Positions 32,640 through 44,585 of a stretch of 64,000 nucleotides of DNA are shown here, piece after piece. The notes under the pieces were generated by a model. The model saw only the letters and a program-made list of their open reading frames with translations, searched no databases and was not told the origin of the DNA. The position numbers and the translations under genes are program-made. Source of the DNA: Glandiceps talaboti (Eukaryota; Hemichordata; Enteropneusta; Spengelidae); the NCBI RefSeq assembly GCF_964340395.1, contig NC_135565.1, positions 15,243,709 to 15,307,708 of the forward strand. Reading direction: 5' to 3'. Each line of letters starts with the position of its first letter. Positions within the stretch are counted from its first letter, which is position 1.

Positions 32640-33470
32640 ACATTATGGTTGAAAACTACATTTTAGCAAAGTGAAATGTACTAGTATACATGTATTACAA
32701 TGTATGGTATGAAATCTACATTGTATCAAAGTGAAATGTACTAGTATACATGTATTACAATGTATGGTATGAAATCTACATTGTAACAAAGTGAAATGTA
32801 CTAGTATACATGTATTACAATGTATGGTATGAAATCTACATTGTAACAAAGTGAAATGTACTAGTATACATGTATTACAATGTATGGTATGAAATCTACA
32901 TTGTAGCAAAGTGAAATGTACTAGTATACATGTACATGTATTACAATGTATGGTGTGAAATCTACATTGTAGCAAAGTGAAATGTACTAGTATACATGTA
33001 TTACAATGTATGGTATGACAACTACATTGTAGCAAAGTGAAATGTACTAGTATACACGTATTACAATGTATGGCATGACAACTACATTGTAGCAAAGTGA
33101 AATGTACTAGTATAAATGTATTACAATGTATGGCATGACAACTACATTGTAGCAAAGTGAAATGTACTAGTATACATGTATTACAATAATGTGTGGTATG
33201 AAATCTACATTGTAGCAAAGTGAAATGTACTAGCATAAATGTATTACAATGTATGGCATGAAAACTACGTAATGCATCAAAGTGAAATGTACTAGTATAC
33301 ATGTATTACAATATATGGTATGAAATCTACATTGTAACAAAGTGAAATGTACATGTACTAGTATGTAACATATCATTATGATGGAATGAATTTTGAAATC
33401 GTAGCAAAGTGAATTGTACTAACATATATGGTATGAAATCTACATTGTATCAAGGTGAAATGTTGACATT
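32640..33470. repeat. 60-bp minisatellite, about 13 units
   Basis: Unit contains GAAATCTACATTGTAGCAAA then GTGAAATGTACTAGTATACA and TGTATTACAATGTATGG. Because the unit is 60 bases, one frame stays open on the minus strand over 219 codons; it translates to a repeated HFTLLQC...HCNTCILV motif. I treat that frame as a by-product. Confidence 0.9.
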
Positions 33471-33794
33471 ATATGCAGTCTTGAAACCCCATATTAGTTT
33501 AACCTTTAACCTTCAGACTGTGGCCTTAAAGTCTGGGTCATCACCATAGCAACTCTATTCACAAAGAGATAATGAGTGTACCTTCATTGTATCAAAGTGT
33601 TTCAACAGACCATAAAATTGACTAAAACTATAGACATGGCAATCAACTAAACCCTACAGTAGTCTAGAGGTCATACCATCTCCTTCCTCTGTATAGTATT
33701 TGACATGAATTCTGGGTACAAACACATTCTCCCCTCCCTACCACCCTTTCTTTAATATGAATATGAATATGCATATAAATGCAAATGTAAACAC

Positions 33795-33797
<3 letters not shown>

Positions 33798-33855
<58 letters not shown>

Positions 33856-33985
33856 AAAGTATAAGTGTCTGGCTGTAGAGAACAGTTGTCAATGCAATAT
33901 TAGTATCAGAGCATTATAGACTTATTATAACATCCTTATTCTTTTGCATTAAATATATATATATATAGAGAGAGAGAGAGTGAGC

Positions 33986-34017
<32 letters not shown>

Positions 34018-34054
34018 GAGGGGGGGAGAGACAGAGACAGAGAGAGAGAGACTT
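33798..34054. repeat. (TA)n and (GA)n microsatellites
   Basis: TA dinucleotides to about 33850, then from 33957 TATATA passing into GAGAGA, CAGACAGA and GAGA runs. Confidence 0.9.
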
Positions 34055-34194
34055 GGCCAAGGAGGTCCTAAACCATAACTCAAAAGCTAGTCTACAAATT
34101 ACAATGTTCTATATTGCATTGTTGAGCACTGTTCTCTCTATAGAAATGTCAATATTAATATAGATCTGATGTCATTGTGTATCTACTGTATCCA

Positions 34195-34354
34195 TCCATT
34201 CATCTGTCTGTCAGCCTGCTTGTCTATATTTTGTCTGTTTGATTGTCTGTCTGTCTGTCTCTCTGTCTCTGTCAGCTTATCTATTTTTGTCTGTCTGTCT
34301 CTGTCTTTGTCTGTTTGTCAGTGTCAGTCTATCTGTCAGGCTGCTTATCTATTT

Positions 34355-34412
<58 letters not shown>

Positions 34413-34440
34413 AGTATATCCAGCTATATGTGTATGTATC
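34195..34440. repeat. (TCTG)n microsatellite
   Basis: Imperfect then pure TGTC/TCTG tetranucleotides, pure from about 34357 to 34412. All three plus-strand frames are open, so the frames are repeat artefacts. A similar but less pure stretch is at 25440-25640. Confidence 0.92.
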
Positions 34441-34734
34441 TATCCATCCATATACCTATCGGTTTGTCAACAATGTATTTTAATCTATAGTACATGTATT
34501 AGTCTATCTAAAGAATCTATAGTACTCACTTTTGATATCCCAATCATTGTATGATTGTGATTACATAACATATTAGAATCCAACACAGTGACTGTGTATA
34601 TTTGATACACATGTAACTATAATAAATGCATAATGCATCAATGTTTCATTTTCAATGTCAAATGTTGAAATTAGTGAACACCAACGACTATGGTCATCAA
34701 AGACACAATACTTCAGTGTCATCGGTGATACAAA

Positions 34735-34850
34735 TTCATTCTTGCACACCAGAGCTGATATTTCTTCTGTGACACTGCGAAATAACGAGCATGTTTTGGA
34801 CGATGCCATAAAAGAGGCTGTGGTTTACGACAATGTACAAATTAAACTGT
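34735..34850. repeat. Family C copy
   Basis: CATTCTTGCACACCAGAGCT then AAAGAGGCTGTGGTTTACGA, aligning along its length with the 60.9- and 45.3-kb copies. Confidence 0.7.
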
Positions 34851-36043
34851 CTTGACATTTTGTGAAAACCCATAAATGAAACACATGTTTTCAATATGTA
34901 TTGATTGTTACTACATGCATGTCAGCATGTATGGGTGAAATTAATGTATAATGGATTCTGTACTATAACACATATACATGGGTGTCCTGACACAAACAGA
35001 ATAAAATTCAACATTTTGTGTTTAAAATTCAACTCAGCTGACTAAAGCTATTGAAGTTAATAAGCCATCACTAAGACACATAAGCATACTAAATATTTGG
35101 ACAAGACTGACTTTGTAAGTATCTTTTGTTTACTTTAATTGAGTGTGTATTTCCTTTTGTTTTAATTGTTTACCATCTTTACATCTCAACACCTGGATAA
35201 ATACATTTCAGATTGCCAGGATATTTACAGTTATTACATTATTTACATATATTTAAATTATCTAAATGTTCTTATTGTTGAAGAAAAGAATTCTACTCCA
35301 GACAAAGTGTCTCTTTCAGTATCAATGATTCTTGTCATAAATGATTTTTATTACATTGTACATTGTAACTATATATGTTGTTAAAAGAAATGTACAAGTT
35401 ATTTTTATGACCGGATTTCTCCTTTGTTGTGTTGTTCATTTCACTTGAACACCTACCAATGTGGCATTCGTCACCATGCCACCATTAAAGAGTTCTTTTA
35501 ACAGATGCACAATCAACCACAAACTTAACTAACTGTGCATGAAATAAACAACAGTGTGCGCTCCACTAGGACCATATTGGTTCTCCACCAGGCTTATGTA
35601 AATGTCTTTACTTTGGTCTGTACCCTAACGAACCGTCATTGTGGGTTACATATATATATTCATATTCAATGCTGTTTTGAGATTTTTTTCATTTATTTAA
35701 ATTTGTCACTTTGTATGCAAGTTACTCTTGGGTCGTACTTTAGAAACTTGATAAGGAGGGTGACTATGGTATGCAAACACAGACATAACCCAAAGTCCTG
35801 GTTGAGCCGATCATAAAATAATCCTGCTAAAACTTGTGTCAACTTTATGGGTTAAGTTTCAAATTAAATGAACATGGAATGAAGTGAATATTACAATGTG
35901 ACACTCTTTCTTGAATTGCTTATCGAGTGAGCGATACAACACCGCAACAAACTGGTCCACTCGGCTTCCGTGCATGGCTATCGTCTATCACTAGCCACAC
36001 AACACGTATCATGACAATTCACCTGACTTCGTTGAAAACGTAC

Positions 36044-36270
36044 CTGTATTTCAAGTAGTAGAAGTCTGCAAAGTTCTTGTCCTATTTCAACTGGGACGTT
36101 CCTCCTCTGAGGGAGCTGATGAAGCTCTTCCGACACGTAGGTAACTTATTGTACGGGGGTAATCTGCCGTCGATCCCGTCAACTTGGTGTCTCTCGTCAG
36201 CGCGTCTTTCTTGTTTAGTGTTACTATGCAGGGACAGTAAGGGGCGGAGCTAAACAGCTTAACTGACACA
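36044..36270 (-). other. Putative 5' UTR exon of the lamin-like gene
   Basis: The minus strand has a near-perfect donor (CTTGAAATACAG then GTACGTTT) with the exon ending at 36044, in a CpG-richer block. The lamin-like gene needs a spliced non-coding first exon upstream of its acceptor at 26042, and this is the best candidate I found in the intervening 10 kb. The upstream boundary is a guess. Alternatively it belongs to another transcript. Confidence 0.4.
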
Positions 36271-36720
36271 ACCCGGAAGTGTATCTGCCTTCAGGGCAAA
36301 CGTCCGTACACAAATGGCGTCGGAGAAAAAGTTGAGTCAATCACACACATGTTCAACACTAATATGCTTGTGCTTTCAGAACGTAACAGTACTGTAAATT
36401 GGAAGTGAGTACGTACATCGCATCTCTGATGCAGATATCCGGGTACAGAAAGTACTTCAATTCCAATTTACGCAGAATGTCATGCGATCATTGATTGTGT
36501 CTATGAATAACCGCACAGACAAGTAAAGACACCTTCTTACTTGTCTGTGGAATAACACAAAACTGTCAGCTATCCAGCAGAGCGCGGGCCGTCCAGAAAC
36601 CGAAGAGGGCAAACTTTGTACAGGAGTGTGTGTAGGATAAGGTGGACTGAAAGATCGCAGTGAAATGTTCATTGAGTAGTAAGAATTGTATTTTAATTAA
36701 CGGAGTGTCTCGTGACCTGC
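36100..36720. promoter_or_regulatory. CpG-richer candidate bidirectional promoter
   Basis: This block is visibly richer in GC and CpG than its surroundings. A strong minus-strand donor lies on its left (36044/36043) and a plus-strand donor (TTGGAA then GTGAGTACG, exon end 36402) lies inside it. A plus-strand ATG in good context (ACAAATGGCG at 36314) opens only a short frame that stops before that donor. No clear TATA box. Confidence 0.4.
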
Positions 36721-36800
36721 GCCCGGCCCTAGTGCCTATCAGCAGACTCGGCCTTTAATTAGTTAATTAATTATTCATTTTTTATGTAATATTTATCTCT

Positions 36801-36802
36801 AT

Positions 36803-36853
<51 letters not shown>

Positions 36854-36856
36854 TTT
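36801..36856. repeat. (TTTA)n microsatellite
   Basis: Uninterrupted ATTT units followed by TTTG units. Confidence 0.92.
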
Positions 36857-37318
36857 GTGTTTGTTTGTTTTTCTTTATTTTATTTACTTATTTAGCTTTG
36901 AAGTATAATAAAATACATAAAAATTTGTGTCTATAAAAAGAGCATTTGCCTGTACTAAAAAATGTCTCAGTTTCATTCCTGGTATTAAAAAATGAATGAA
37001 CGGATATAAAATAATAGACTTGTAAACTGCTTTCGAACTTCGGATTGCCGACGTCCTCTGAGTTTAGTTAGAGAATGCCTACTCTGTATGATCGCTCAAA
37101 GTGCCATGTTCTCCTGCAATCACGTGACACAGGTTGACCATTTCGTGTGTGGGGGTGGAGACATGAGGAAGTCAAATATCTTTCCGGTGTTTTTCTGTAT
37201 CTTGCTTACCCAGACTGACTTCATATCAGCCACCGGGCCAAATATCTCTCCGTCATGAAGTGAGCCATCAACGGTGAGGCCAGACAACGCCGAGACTAAC
37301 ATTAAGTCCATATAAATT

Positions 37319-37447
<129 letters not shown>

Positions 37448-38110
37448 ATAACGGCATGCACACGCGTGTATAGCTGGATGCACACCCACATGGACCACAG
37501 AGTGTTTACATCGACCAGTCTCACTCACCCGTACCCCATGTACATGTTCCCTTTGTCTAATATTTTTCATTTATTTAATTATTAAGCCGTGTACACAACA
37601 ACTTTGTTCTGAAAATATTCAGTACATCACTGAAATACCTGGCAGTGACACTTGCTTAAGTGTCATCTCCAAATAACAATATAATTTGAGACTGTAAACT
37701 AAATAAATCTGAATTTTCTCATTTTTACACAGTATTGTACAATAATTATATTTACAAAACTACACACGTCTACTTCCTTTGTTCTCGAGGGGCATTCTAT
37801 ATAATATAGCATCCATTTCATGCAAATTTTACTCCAGGGGAGGGCAATATCTAGATAATGCCCCGGCCGGGGGCAATATCTAGATATTGCCCTGCACTAG
37901 AGCAAACACGTGTACTGAAAAAAGTACAAACAAACGAATATATTATGACAGGTGCATGTCATGCGACTTTAATACTGTTGAATTACTAATTACATGATCA
38001 TTTTTTCGTTATTTTGAAAGAAAAACTTCCATTTTCTGGTATTACAGCTTCAACCTGTACGTAATTGACTTGACTTTCTTGTTCGGTTTCATTTCCCCCA
38101 CTCGCACTTT

Positions 38111-38228
38111 CTACCTCGATGTCACGCTTTGTTTGACTGCTGTTTTTGGTGTGCGAGGTCTTAGGTATTTTTTGAAGTCTTTCGTTGAATTATGAAGCCC
38201 CTTGCTCACCTCAAACTGCTGCTCCATG
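38111..38228 (-). CDS. Unknown small protein, 3' exon
   Basis: In phase with the exon ending at 38518 (AG plus C gives Ser). It encodes MEQQFEVSKGLHNSTKDFKK and a basic end (YLRPRTPKTAVKQSVTSR), stop TAG at 38113-38111. With the ATG at 38726 the protein would be 108 residues. An alternative acceptor eight bases upstream would truncate the protein after ten residues. A second overlapping frame is also open to about 37990, so the 3' structure needs transcript evidence. Confidence 0.45.
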
Positions 38229-38517
38229 CTGGTACGCTGTAAAAGTACAGAGAATATAGCCATTTTAATGAAATATATTAACATTACAGAACTTCAGTTT
38301 TCGATTCCGTGAAGGGTATACAAATGTAGTGAATACATTAAATTATAATAGTTTGACATGCAATTTGACATTTAGCAGTAGGTTGTCCGGTACTGTCATT
38401 ATTCAGTTATTTTAGTAGTTCGTGTGCAGTATCAGTTTTACAGGCTACGTATTACATATACTTGGTTCAATGTTGGTTTGACATTTCTTATTCAATTAAG
38501 TATGACTACCAGCGTAC

Positions 38518-38825
38518 CTTGTAGGATCTGACGGCACAGCTTCGGTGTCCTGTTTTTCCGAAAATGAGCTGCTATTTAATGCATTAGAGGGTGTCGGCTC
38601 GGTATGAGCGAGCGGGACGGACCTGGATAAACCTGGCAGTTTCTTCAAATGCCGCTCTTGGAACTTTTCGAGAAGTTCGTCGAAATCCTGAAAGAGCCAG
38701 TCATCCTCGTTGGCATCTTGTTGCATTGCAGCTTCTTCTTGGAAAGTATTTTGAGTTTTGTATAACTCTATGTCGTTGTCTGACCTCTTTCCTCCTCGAA
38801 GACAGTGAAGTGAATGACGTGGCAC
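38518..38825 (-). CDS. Unknown small protein, 5' exon
   Basis: An open stretch with mixed charged composition, read on the minus strand and ending at a donor ACAAG/GTACGC in phase 2. It has an acidic and aromatic block (NEDDWLFQDFDELLEKFQER) likely to form an amphipathic helix, then a Ser/Pro-rich part. No ATG opens the full stretch: the first codon here is GTG. The first in-frame ATG is at 38726, giving 69 codons. Alternatively an acceptor (CACTGCAG, exon start near 38834) joins it to an unseen upstream exon. I do not recognise the family. Confidence 0.5.
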
Positions 38826-38939
38826 ATGGAAATCTGCAGTGTATTAACATCTGTGCATGTCTTGCACGTGACAACTCTAAACCAATAAAATTAACTGAAT
38901 ACATGTGTGCATATTAAGGTCGTTAATTGTCCGACTCAC

Positions 38940-40400
38940 AAGCGCTACGTCGTTCCCGATTGGTTAATATTTGCACCAGGTGATGTTGACGTGTTGTAAG
39001 CCGGATAATGCGACTCGTGTCGTGCAATCGTTGAGATACTGACCGACGTGTCGGTCAGTATCTCAACGATTGCACGACACGAGTCGCATTATCCTATACA
39101 TAATCTCCCTGTATTCCGAATGAGTGCTACGTTCTCGAGGACGATGATTCCCCTCATGTTGGCCGTATCCCTCCGAGCCGAATTATATATATAGACCCTC
39201 ATATTCCCAGGGTGTGTGACGTCAATTCAATATGACAATCGATTCAAAATATGTCATAGCACCCTCTGTCGTTTGTACGTAGACAACTCTCATTCAAAAT
39301 ATGGATTCGATTCAGTGAATACGTCACTGTGTACGGGTTTTTATATCATAAAATTTGACGTCACCTGTCCTAATGAATTTACAACACATGTTCTATATTC
39401 ATCAAAGTATTTACAGGTAAAGTTTTATAATTATTCTGCACACACAAATAGTTTAATAGCTAATGTGAAATTCTCAGCTGAAAATAGTATGTGTTGATGT
39501 GTGGACGATTTGACACATCAACATGTATTTCTCCAAAAATACCAAAATTATGTCACAAAACATTCTTGGGTCTACCCAAAAATGTTTTAGTGTATATCAG
39601 TACATCTAGCGACACCTGTGTAGTGTCATTTTGATTCACAATTTTTTATAAAATATGAAAATCTGAACAAACTTCTGTGATTGACCATCATCAGAAGCAG
39701 TATATATTGTGACAAGCAAATCTGTTTAATCGTTCAAAATCGCCATCATTTCCCCTGCATTTTCATAAATTATGCTTGAGAATGTATATCTATATTATTC
39801 TCCAACGTTTTTCTTCGGAAATACTTGTCATTGTGACCTACCGCGGGTAGTGGTTTTGTCACTTCAAGTCACATCTTTTTGGTCACTCATATTTTTTCTG
39901 GATTAACTAATCTTGGGGAATAATATGTAAATGATGTGTGAAATACACAAAAATTCAAAAAAATTGACAAAAAATATATAACTACTCAGATCCATGGAAA
40001 AATATAACCACTTGTTGTTTGATGATGTACTGCAAAGTGTGCAAAGTCACACTAGACTAGTGCGCCACCAAGCGACCATCCTGACTTTCTTTTTCTTGTG
40101 GACCACACCATTAATTTGCGACCTAAACGTGAACATATCACTAGATTATCATGCTGATCAAACGGTAACCGTCATTTTTGTCCGATGCAAACGATTTCTT
40201 GATCATGATTTTTGATGAAAAGTAAAAATAACTCATCCTGAATAGATAGAAAGAATTCAATTCCTTCATTATATTGATAATGACCTAAGCAATACGCTTT
40301 TGAAGATAACCATCCCTTTTGATGCAATGGTCGTTCCCACATTTATAGTGTTCACATCTGGTGCATTTGTGAAAATATGGCAAGATCGGGAAGGGAATCC
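38940..40400. other. Intergenic, no gene seen
   Basis: Apart from the palindrome at 39003-39094 I see only AT-rich sequence with short chance frames. Confidence 0.5.
39003..39094. mobile_element. Perfect palindrome, 45-bp arms and 2-base loop
   Basis: Arms 39003-39047 and 39050-39094 are exact reverse complements (ends GGATAATGCGACTCG and its complement). GC-rich for this window. No clear flanking duplication. It could be a recent MITE or another hairpin-forming sequence, and it lies just upstream of the small gene at 38.8 kb. Confidence 0.85.
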
Positions 40401-40944
40401 CAATGAAATGACTCAATTTCCGGCTGTGTTGGGCGTGTACGGATCTAATTAAGTGTTGGTGAGTGAAACGTATTGTATGTTCCTCGAATTCAACTCAAAT
40501 TGGAGAAAGCTATTTTCGAAACATCGTCTTCGCAATAATCTGCTGTACAGCTTTGGCCGGTCGTAGCTCACACTCACAGTTGTTGTTTACAAATTTAGAA
40601 GTGAAACCAGTGTGGTTCTTTCTACACTACAAGTGATTTTTGTGGTATTTGACTAATTGTTATGGTCATTGGACTCTAATATTACATCCATCACGGAACT
40701 CTGTCATTGGTTTAAGAAGTAGGAAGTGATGACCGTCAATTACTCGTGACATGTTGATGGTCTGATGATTTCAGACAAACAGAACCCAGTCTGTCGTGTG
40801 TGAATTCAACCCAAAATCAACACCGTGGAACGTAAACCTGATCTCACACACATTACCTCACTCTACAACAACGCACCACGCACTAAACAACACAGCGATA
40901 TACAGACGAGAGCAGTGTGGAATCGGTGAATGTAACCATTTCAT
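40400..40944 (+). promoter_or_regulatory. Candidate promoter and 5' exon of a plus-strand gene
   Basis: A plus-strand donor of high quality (CCATTTCAT then GTAAGTACG, exon end 40944) lies in a stretch somewhat richer in CpG than its neighbours. No long reading frame is present, so it would be a 5' UTR exon. A short ATG frame at 41121-41203 ends in phase 2 at a weak donor and could be an alternative first coding exon. The link to the 57-kb exons is inference. Confidence 0.3.
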
Positions 40945-42214
40945 GTAAGTACGTTTAATTTTTCTGTCATAACAATAGATAATGTTGTCATTAGAAATGT
41001 TGCAAGTATGTGTGATTGTCTGGTACAGTTTGATCAGTACACAGTGACTCGGTACAATACCGTCGCCGGTCCTTTCACGAGACCATTTCCAAACATAGCT
41101 AAGTACAACCGCAGACGGATATGATGACAATAGCTAACATTGTCAACAACACAACGGGTAAATATGTCAACGGAATGGCGGGGATTTGTCTGCTGGGCAA
41201 AGGGTGATATGATCGCAAATGGTATTTTTAGAAATCAAATTAATTCACGTAGTCAAACGGACAACGCACTTGTTGAGCTCCACTGAGTCCCAGTATAGTA
41301 AAGCCATTGGTGATTGCAGAACCCCACTGGAAACAAGCCTTCGACTTTGTCGGTTATCATAGTAATTCAACATATAAAACAATTTGAAATTTGTTGTTAT
41401 TTTTGTATTTTTAACAATTTTGTCAATTTACACATTTTAAAGAAAGTAATCTAGAAACTAGTGCTTGCAGACAGTAAGTTGATCGCGATCGGCAGTCGAT
41501 TCTGACAACGCCCCTTTTACCATTTTCCTTAGGGAAATGTCAGAATTGATTTCCAACTTATCGAGGACTGTCCAATTCTAAAATGTGTACACTTCATTCA
41601 AGTGAACCAATTCTTGATGACTTTAACCCAAAACTATTTTTCACCACATGTAATATTGAATAAAGAATTTATTAGTTGGAATTTTAATCCCCTTTTATAG
41701 TGTTATTAACAAATAATATAGATTTTATTAAAATAAATAAACTTACATATTATTTCGGCCTAGGTTTTATTTTAAATATGCGAACAAGAAAAACAGCAAC
41801 AAGGAATTTTTGTTAATGTAAATTTGTCAATTTCAACCAAATTGGAATTATCCTAAGTTTATGTGCAGGAACTGTTATCAAATTAAAAACCTCATATTTA
41901 AATATTAAATTCCAGAAAAACTTGGCAGACTTAGTGAGAAATGTTATTTATTGATATTTGCTCTACACTGAACAAGGTCAAATACTACAGTCATCAACCC
42001 TTGCTGGGAGACTGTCAAGGCTGGCTGGAATTTTTAATAAATAAACATGTGAACCAGTGGAGGCTGAATGAAGAATTTGTAGTGTACACAATAAAATAAT
42101 ATATTATAACAATGAATTACTGGTAGAATGTGTCCTGCAAACCAATTTCCCGGAAAATGAAAGTTGTCCATGCAAAATCTCTCAAAAACTTTGGCATATG
42201 AAAGCAAAAAATTT

Positions 42215-42556
42215 GCCATATGGATGAGGATTTGGTATTTTAATTTTTAATTTATAAAACATTTTTCTCATGGCTACCTATGTGAAAATTCAATGTGATA
42301 CAACATATAAGTCCTTGTTTGTATCTCAATAAATGGCAAAAGATTAAATAAATGTGTAAAATGTTTGTTATAGTACGTACATACAATAACAAACTTTTTA
42401 CACATTTGAAAGCATTTTGTGATGGATGTACATGTATTGAGTTACAAACACAGTCTTGGTCTATGTTGCTTCACATCGATTTTCCAAGTAGGAAACCATG
42501 ATAAAATTGTTCTATAAATTAAAAATCCCAAATCCCCATCCATATGGCCACTTTAA
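42215..42556. mobile_element. Palindromic element of the GGCCATATGGATGAGG family
   Basis: The two halves are diverged inverted copies of about 165 bases: 42215-42385 starts GCCATATGGATGAGGATTTG, and 42385-42556 ends with its complement. A right half alone is at 23225-23402 and a diverged left half at 10120-10330. No coding capacity. Confidence 0.7.
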
Positions 42557-44067
42557 TAGTCCTGTTTCTTTTTACAATGGAGAATTTCACTCTGATCACT
42601 TCGTACAAGGAAATACACCACAAATAAATAAATAAATGTAGATATTAAAATTTGGTATATGTATTTATAAGTAATTGATTTAAAACTGATATAGTGTACA
42701 ACAAAATTTAAGTTGAGATGTGTAAAGTAAAGTTTGATAAAAAGTAGAATTATTGATGGGAAGTGTATTGGAATTGAATGTAATGTTTTGGTCTGTCAAA
42801 AATGGATGATGAAGGTCCCTAGTAGACTGATCACAAACATTGCAATCATTTCCAGTTACCATTCAAAAGTAACTACACATGTATTTAATTATTTTATCAT
42901 CACTTTTGATTCTTGGAACCATGAACAATATATCCTAAAATACAAAAGCAGAATTGAAGGATAAAATAATTCATAAAATTTAATATCAACTACAAAAAAA
43001 AAGAAAAGAAAAAGACTGTTTCCTTGCTCTGGCATTGTAGTTTGCAGTGGTTCTGTAATCAGTTCATGAAGTACAATTTTGTATCAATGCACTCTGTACA
43101 ATAACAGCTGATTAAGTTATTTAATCAAGTATACTTGTGATAAATAATTTAGACTCTGAGTCCGGAAATACTTCAATTCAGTGAAATACAATAACCTTGG
43201 AAGGTAAACAGAATTCCCAGACACTGACTGAGGCATGTTCTGATCTTCACAATAAAATTACCACAATTTGTTCTACCCTTAATAATTTAGATGCACTGTT
43301 AAAATTCAATGACTTGATAAAGGTATTGTGAGTTTCCATGGAAACAAAAATCTCATCTCGATGCCTGAAATTAAACTGATTAATTATTCAAATAATGTAC
43401 ATGTAGTAAAGTGATCATCACATTATAGAGCTCTATACAACATTTCTTGTTATTAGTGTACCATGTATACACTGTCACATACAATTACAAACAGAATTGT
43501 TGCACACAAACATGTTCAAGTTGTATATATTTTTACCTTATTGTAATGTGACATTGTTGTTCAGGCGAACCCATTGTACAATGAAACCAAGAAGAAAAAC
43601 TAAAGGGGTCACTGCAGATTTTTAAAATGGAAATCAATATTTGAGTTATGTCAATATTGAGTCATTACCCATATTTTCATTGATTTAGTAATTATATTAA
43701 ATGCAATGACAAGGTTCACAATCTTGTTTTCAAGGGTATAAACTATCCTATGAAGTCAACACAATATTGAATGCCTTAGATCCATATTGGATTCTAAAAT
43801 GGCTTTGTGTTGATAACTTTGACCTCCACTTCAAAAATTTGTGAGGTGATTGACCTCTTGGTCGTTTCCTTGATTTCCACTTCAAGGATGTGGTTGAGTT
43901 TTCTTTAGCAATGTAATGTTCAGTTAAAAGTTAATGTTGTTATTTCAGAGGCACATACTAGGGTAGCCTAATATAATAATTCTGCTGATAATACAGATAA
44001 AACAGTATTTCAAACATGAAGATTTTAATGAAATAATCAATACAATGATATCAAATGTTCATAACAC

Positions 44068-44068
<1 letters not shown>

Positions 44069-44102
<34 letters not shown>
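44069..44102. repeat. (CAGA)n microsatellite
   Basis: Eight tandem CAGA units. Confidence 0.9.
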
Positions 44103-44104
<2 letters not shown>

Positions 44105-44404
44105 TACTCTGACACAGTCAGACAGGCAGACATAGACATAGACAGAATCGACACACCATATCACACCACACCGCACCATATGTGCTGACCTAGCTGTGCA
44201 GTTCAATGTTGTGTGATGCATATGCCACCCAAACATTCATACATTACATTTACAATGGGTATTCATGTAAATTGCAATTGACACTATATAGTATGTACAT
44301 GTTTATTGTTTTAATATCAACTTTTTTGTCATGATGTGTGTTGTGTACATGTGTGCGTACAGGTATATAGGCTTGTGCATATATTTAGTGTGTGTGATTT
44401 GTGA

Positions 44405-44585
44405 AGGGCTGGAAATTAGTAGTCCAGGGCACATGGCTTACTGAACAAGTTCTTATCTAGAGTACATGCATGTACATTTATAAGATGGTAGTCTGTTAGA
44501 CCAATTTAAATCAATCGAAAATCATCACTGAAACAGTTCACTCAGGAAAATCTGATTACTACTACTAGGTGTAAAAGCTAAAATC
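44405..44585. repeat. Dispersed repeat E, copy 1
   Basis: TAGTAGTCCAGGGCACATGG, AAGATGGTAGTCTGTTAGAC and GAAACAGTTCACTC, aligned with 50095-50260 (ACTAGTCCAGGGCACTACAG, GAGATGGTAGTTCATAAGAC). Confidence 0.55.

Larger units (their letters stand above)
26042..36043 (-). other. Putative first intron of the lamin-like gene; no coding exon seen
   Basis: About 10 kb with no supportable exon. It holds a three-copy repeat at 26385-26520, a MITE end at 26823-26856, a 27.2-kb TIR element, the 60-bp minisatellite at 32.6-33.5 kb, TA, GA and TCTG arrays at 33.8-34.4 kb and a dispersed-repeat copy at 34.7 kb. Calling it an intron depends on the 36-kb 5' exon being real. Confidence 0.4.

Noticed and set aside
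32643-33302. 219-codon minus-strand frame as a protein-coding gene
   Set aside because: It is a 60-bp minisatellite whose unit length is a multiple of three; no splice sites, start context or domain support coding.
34169-34554. Three overlapping plus-strand frames rich in Cys, Leu and Ser
   Set aside because: All come from the TCTG microsatellite, which lacks stops in every frame.
44051-44236. Minus-strand frame rich in VCLSVCLS
   Set aside because: Derived from the CAGA microsatellite.
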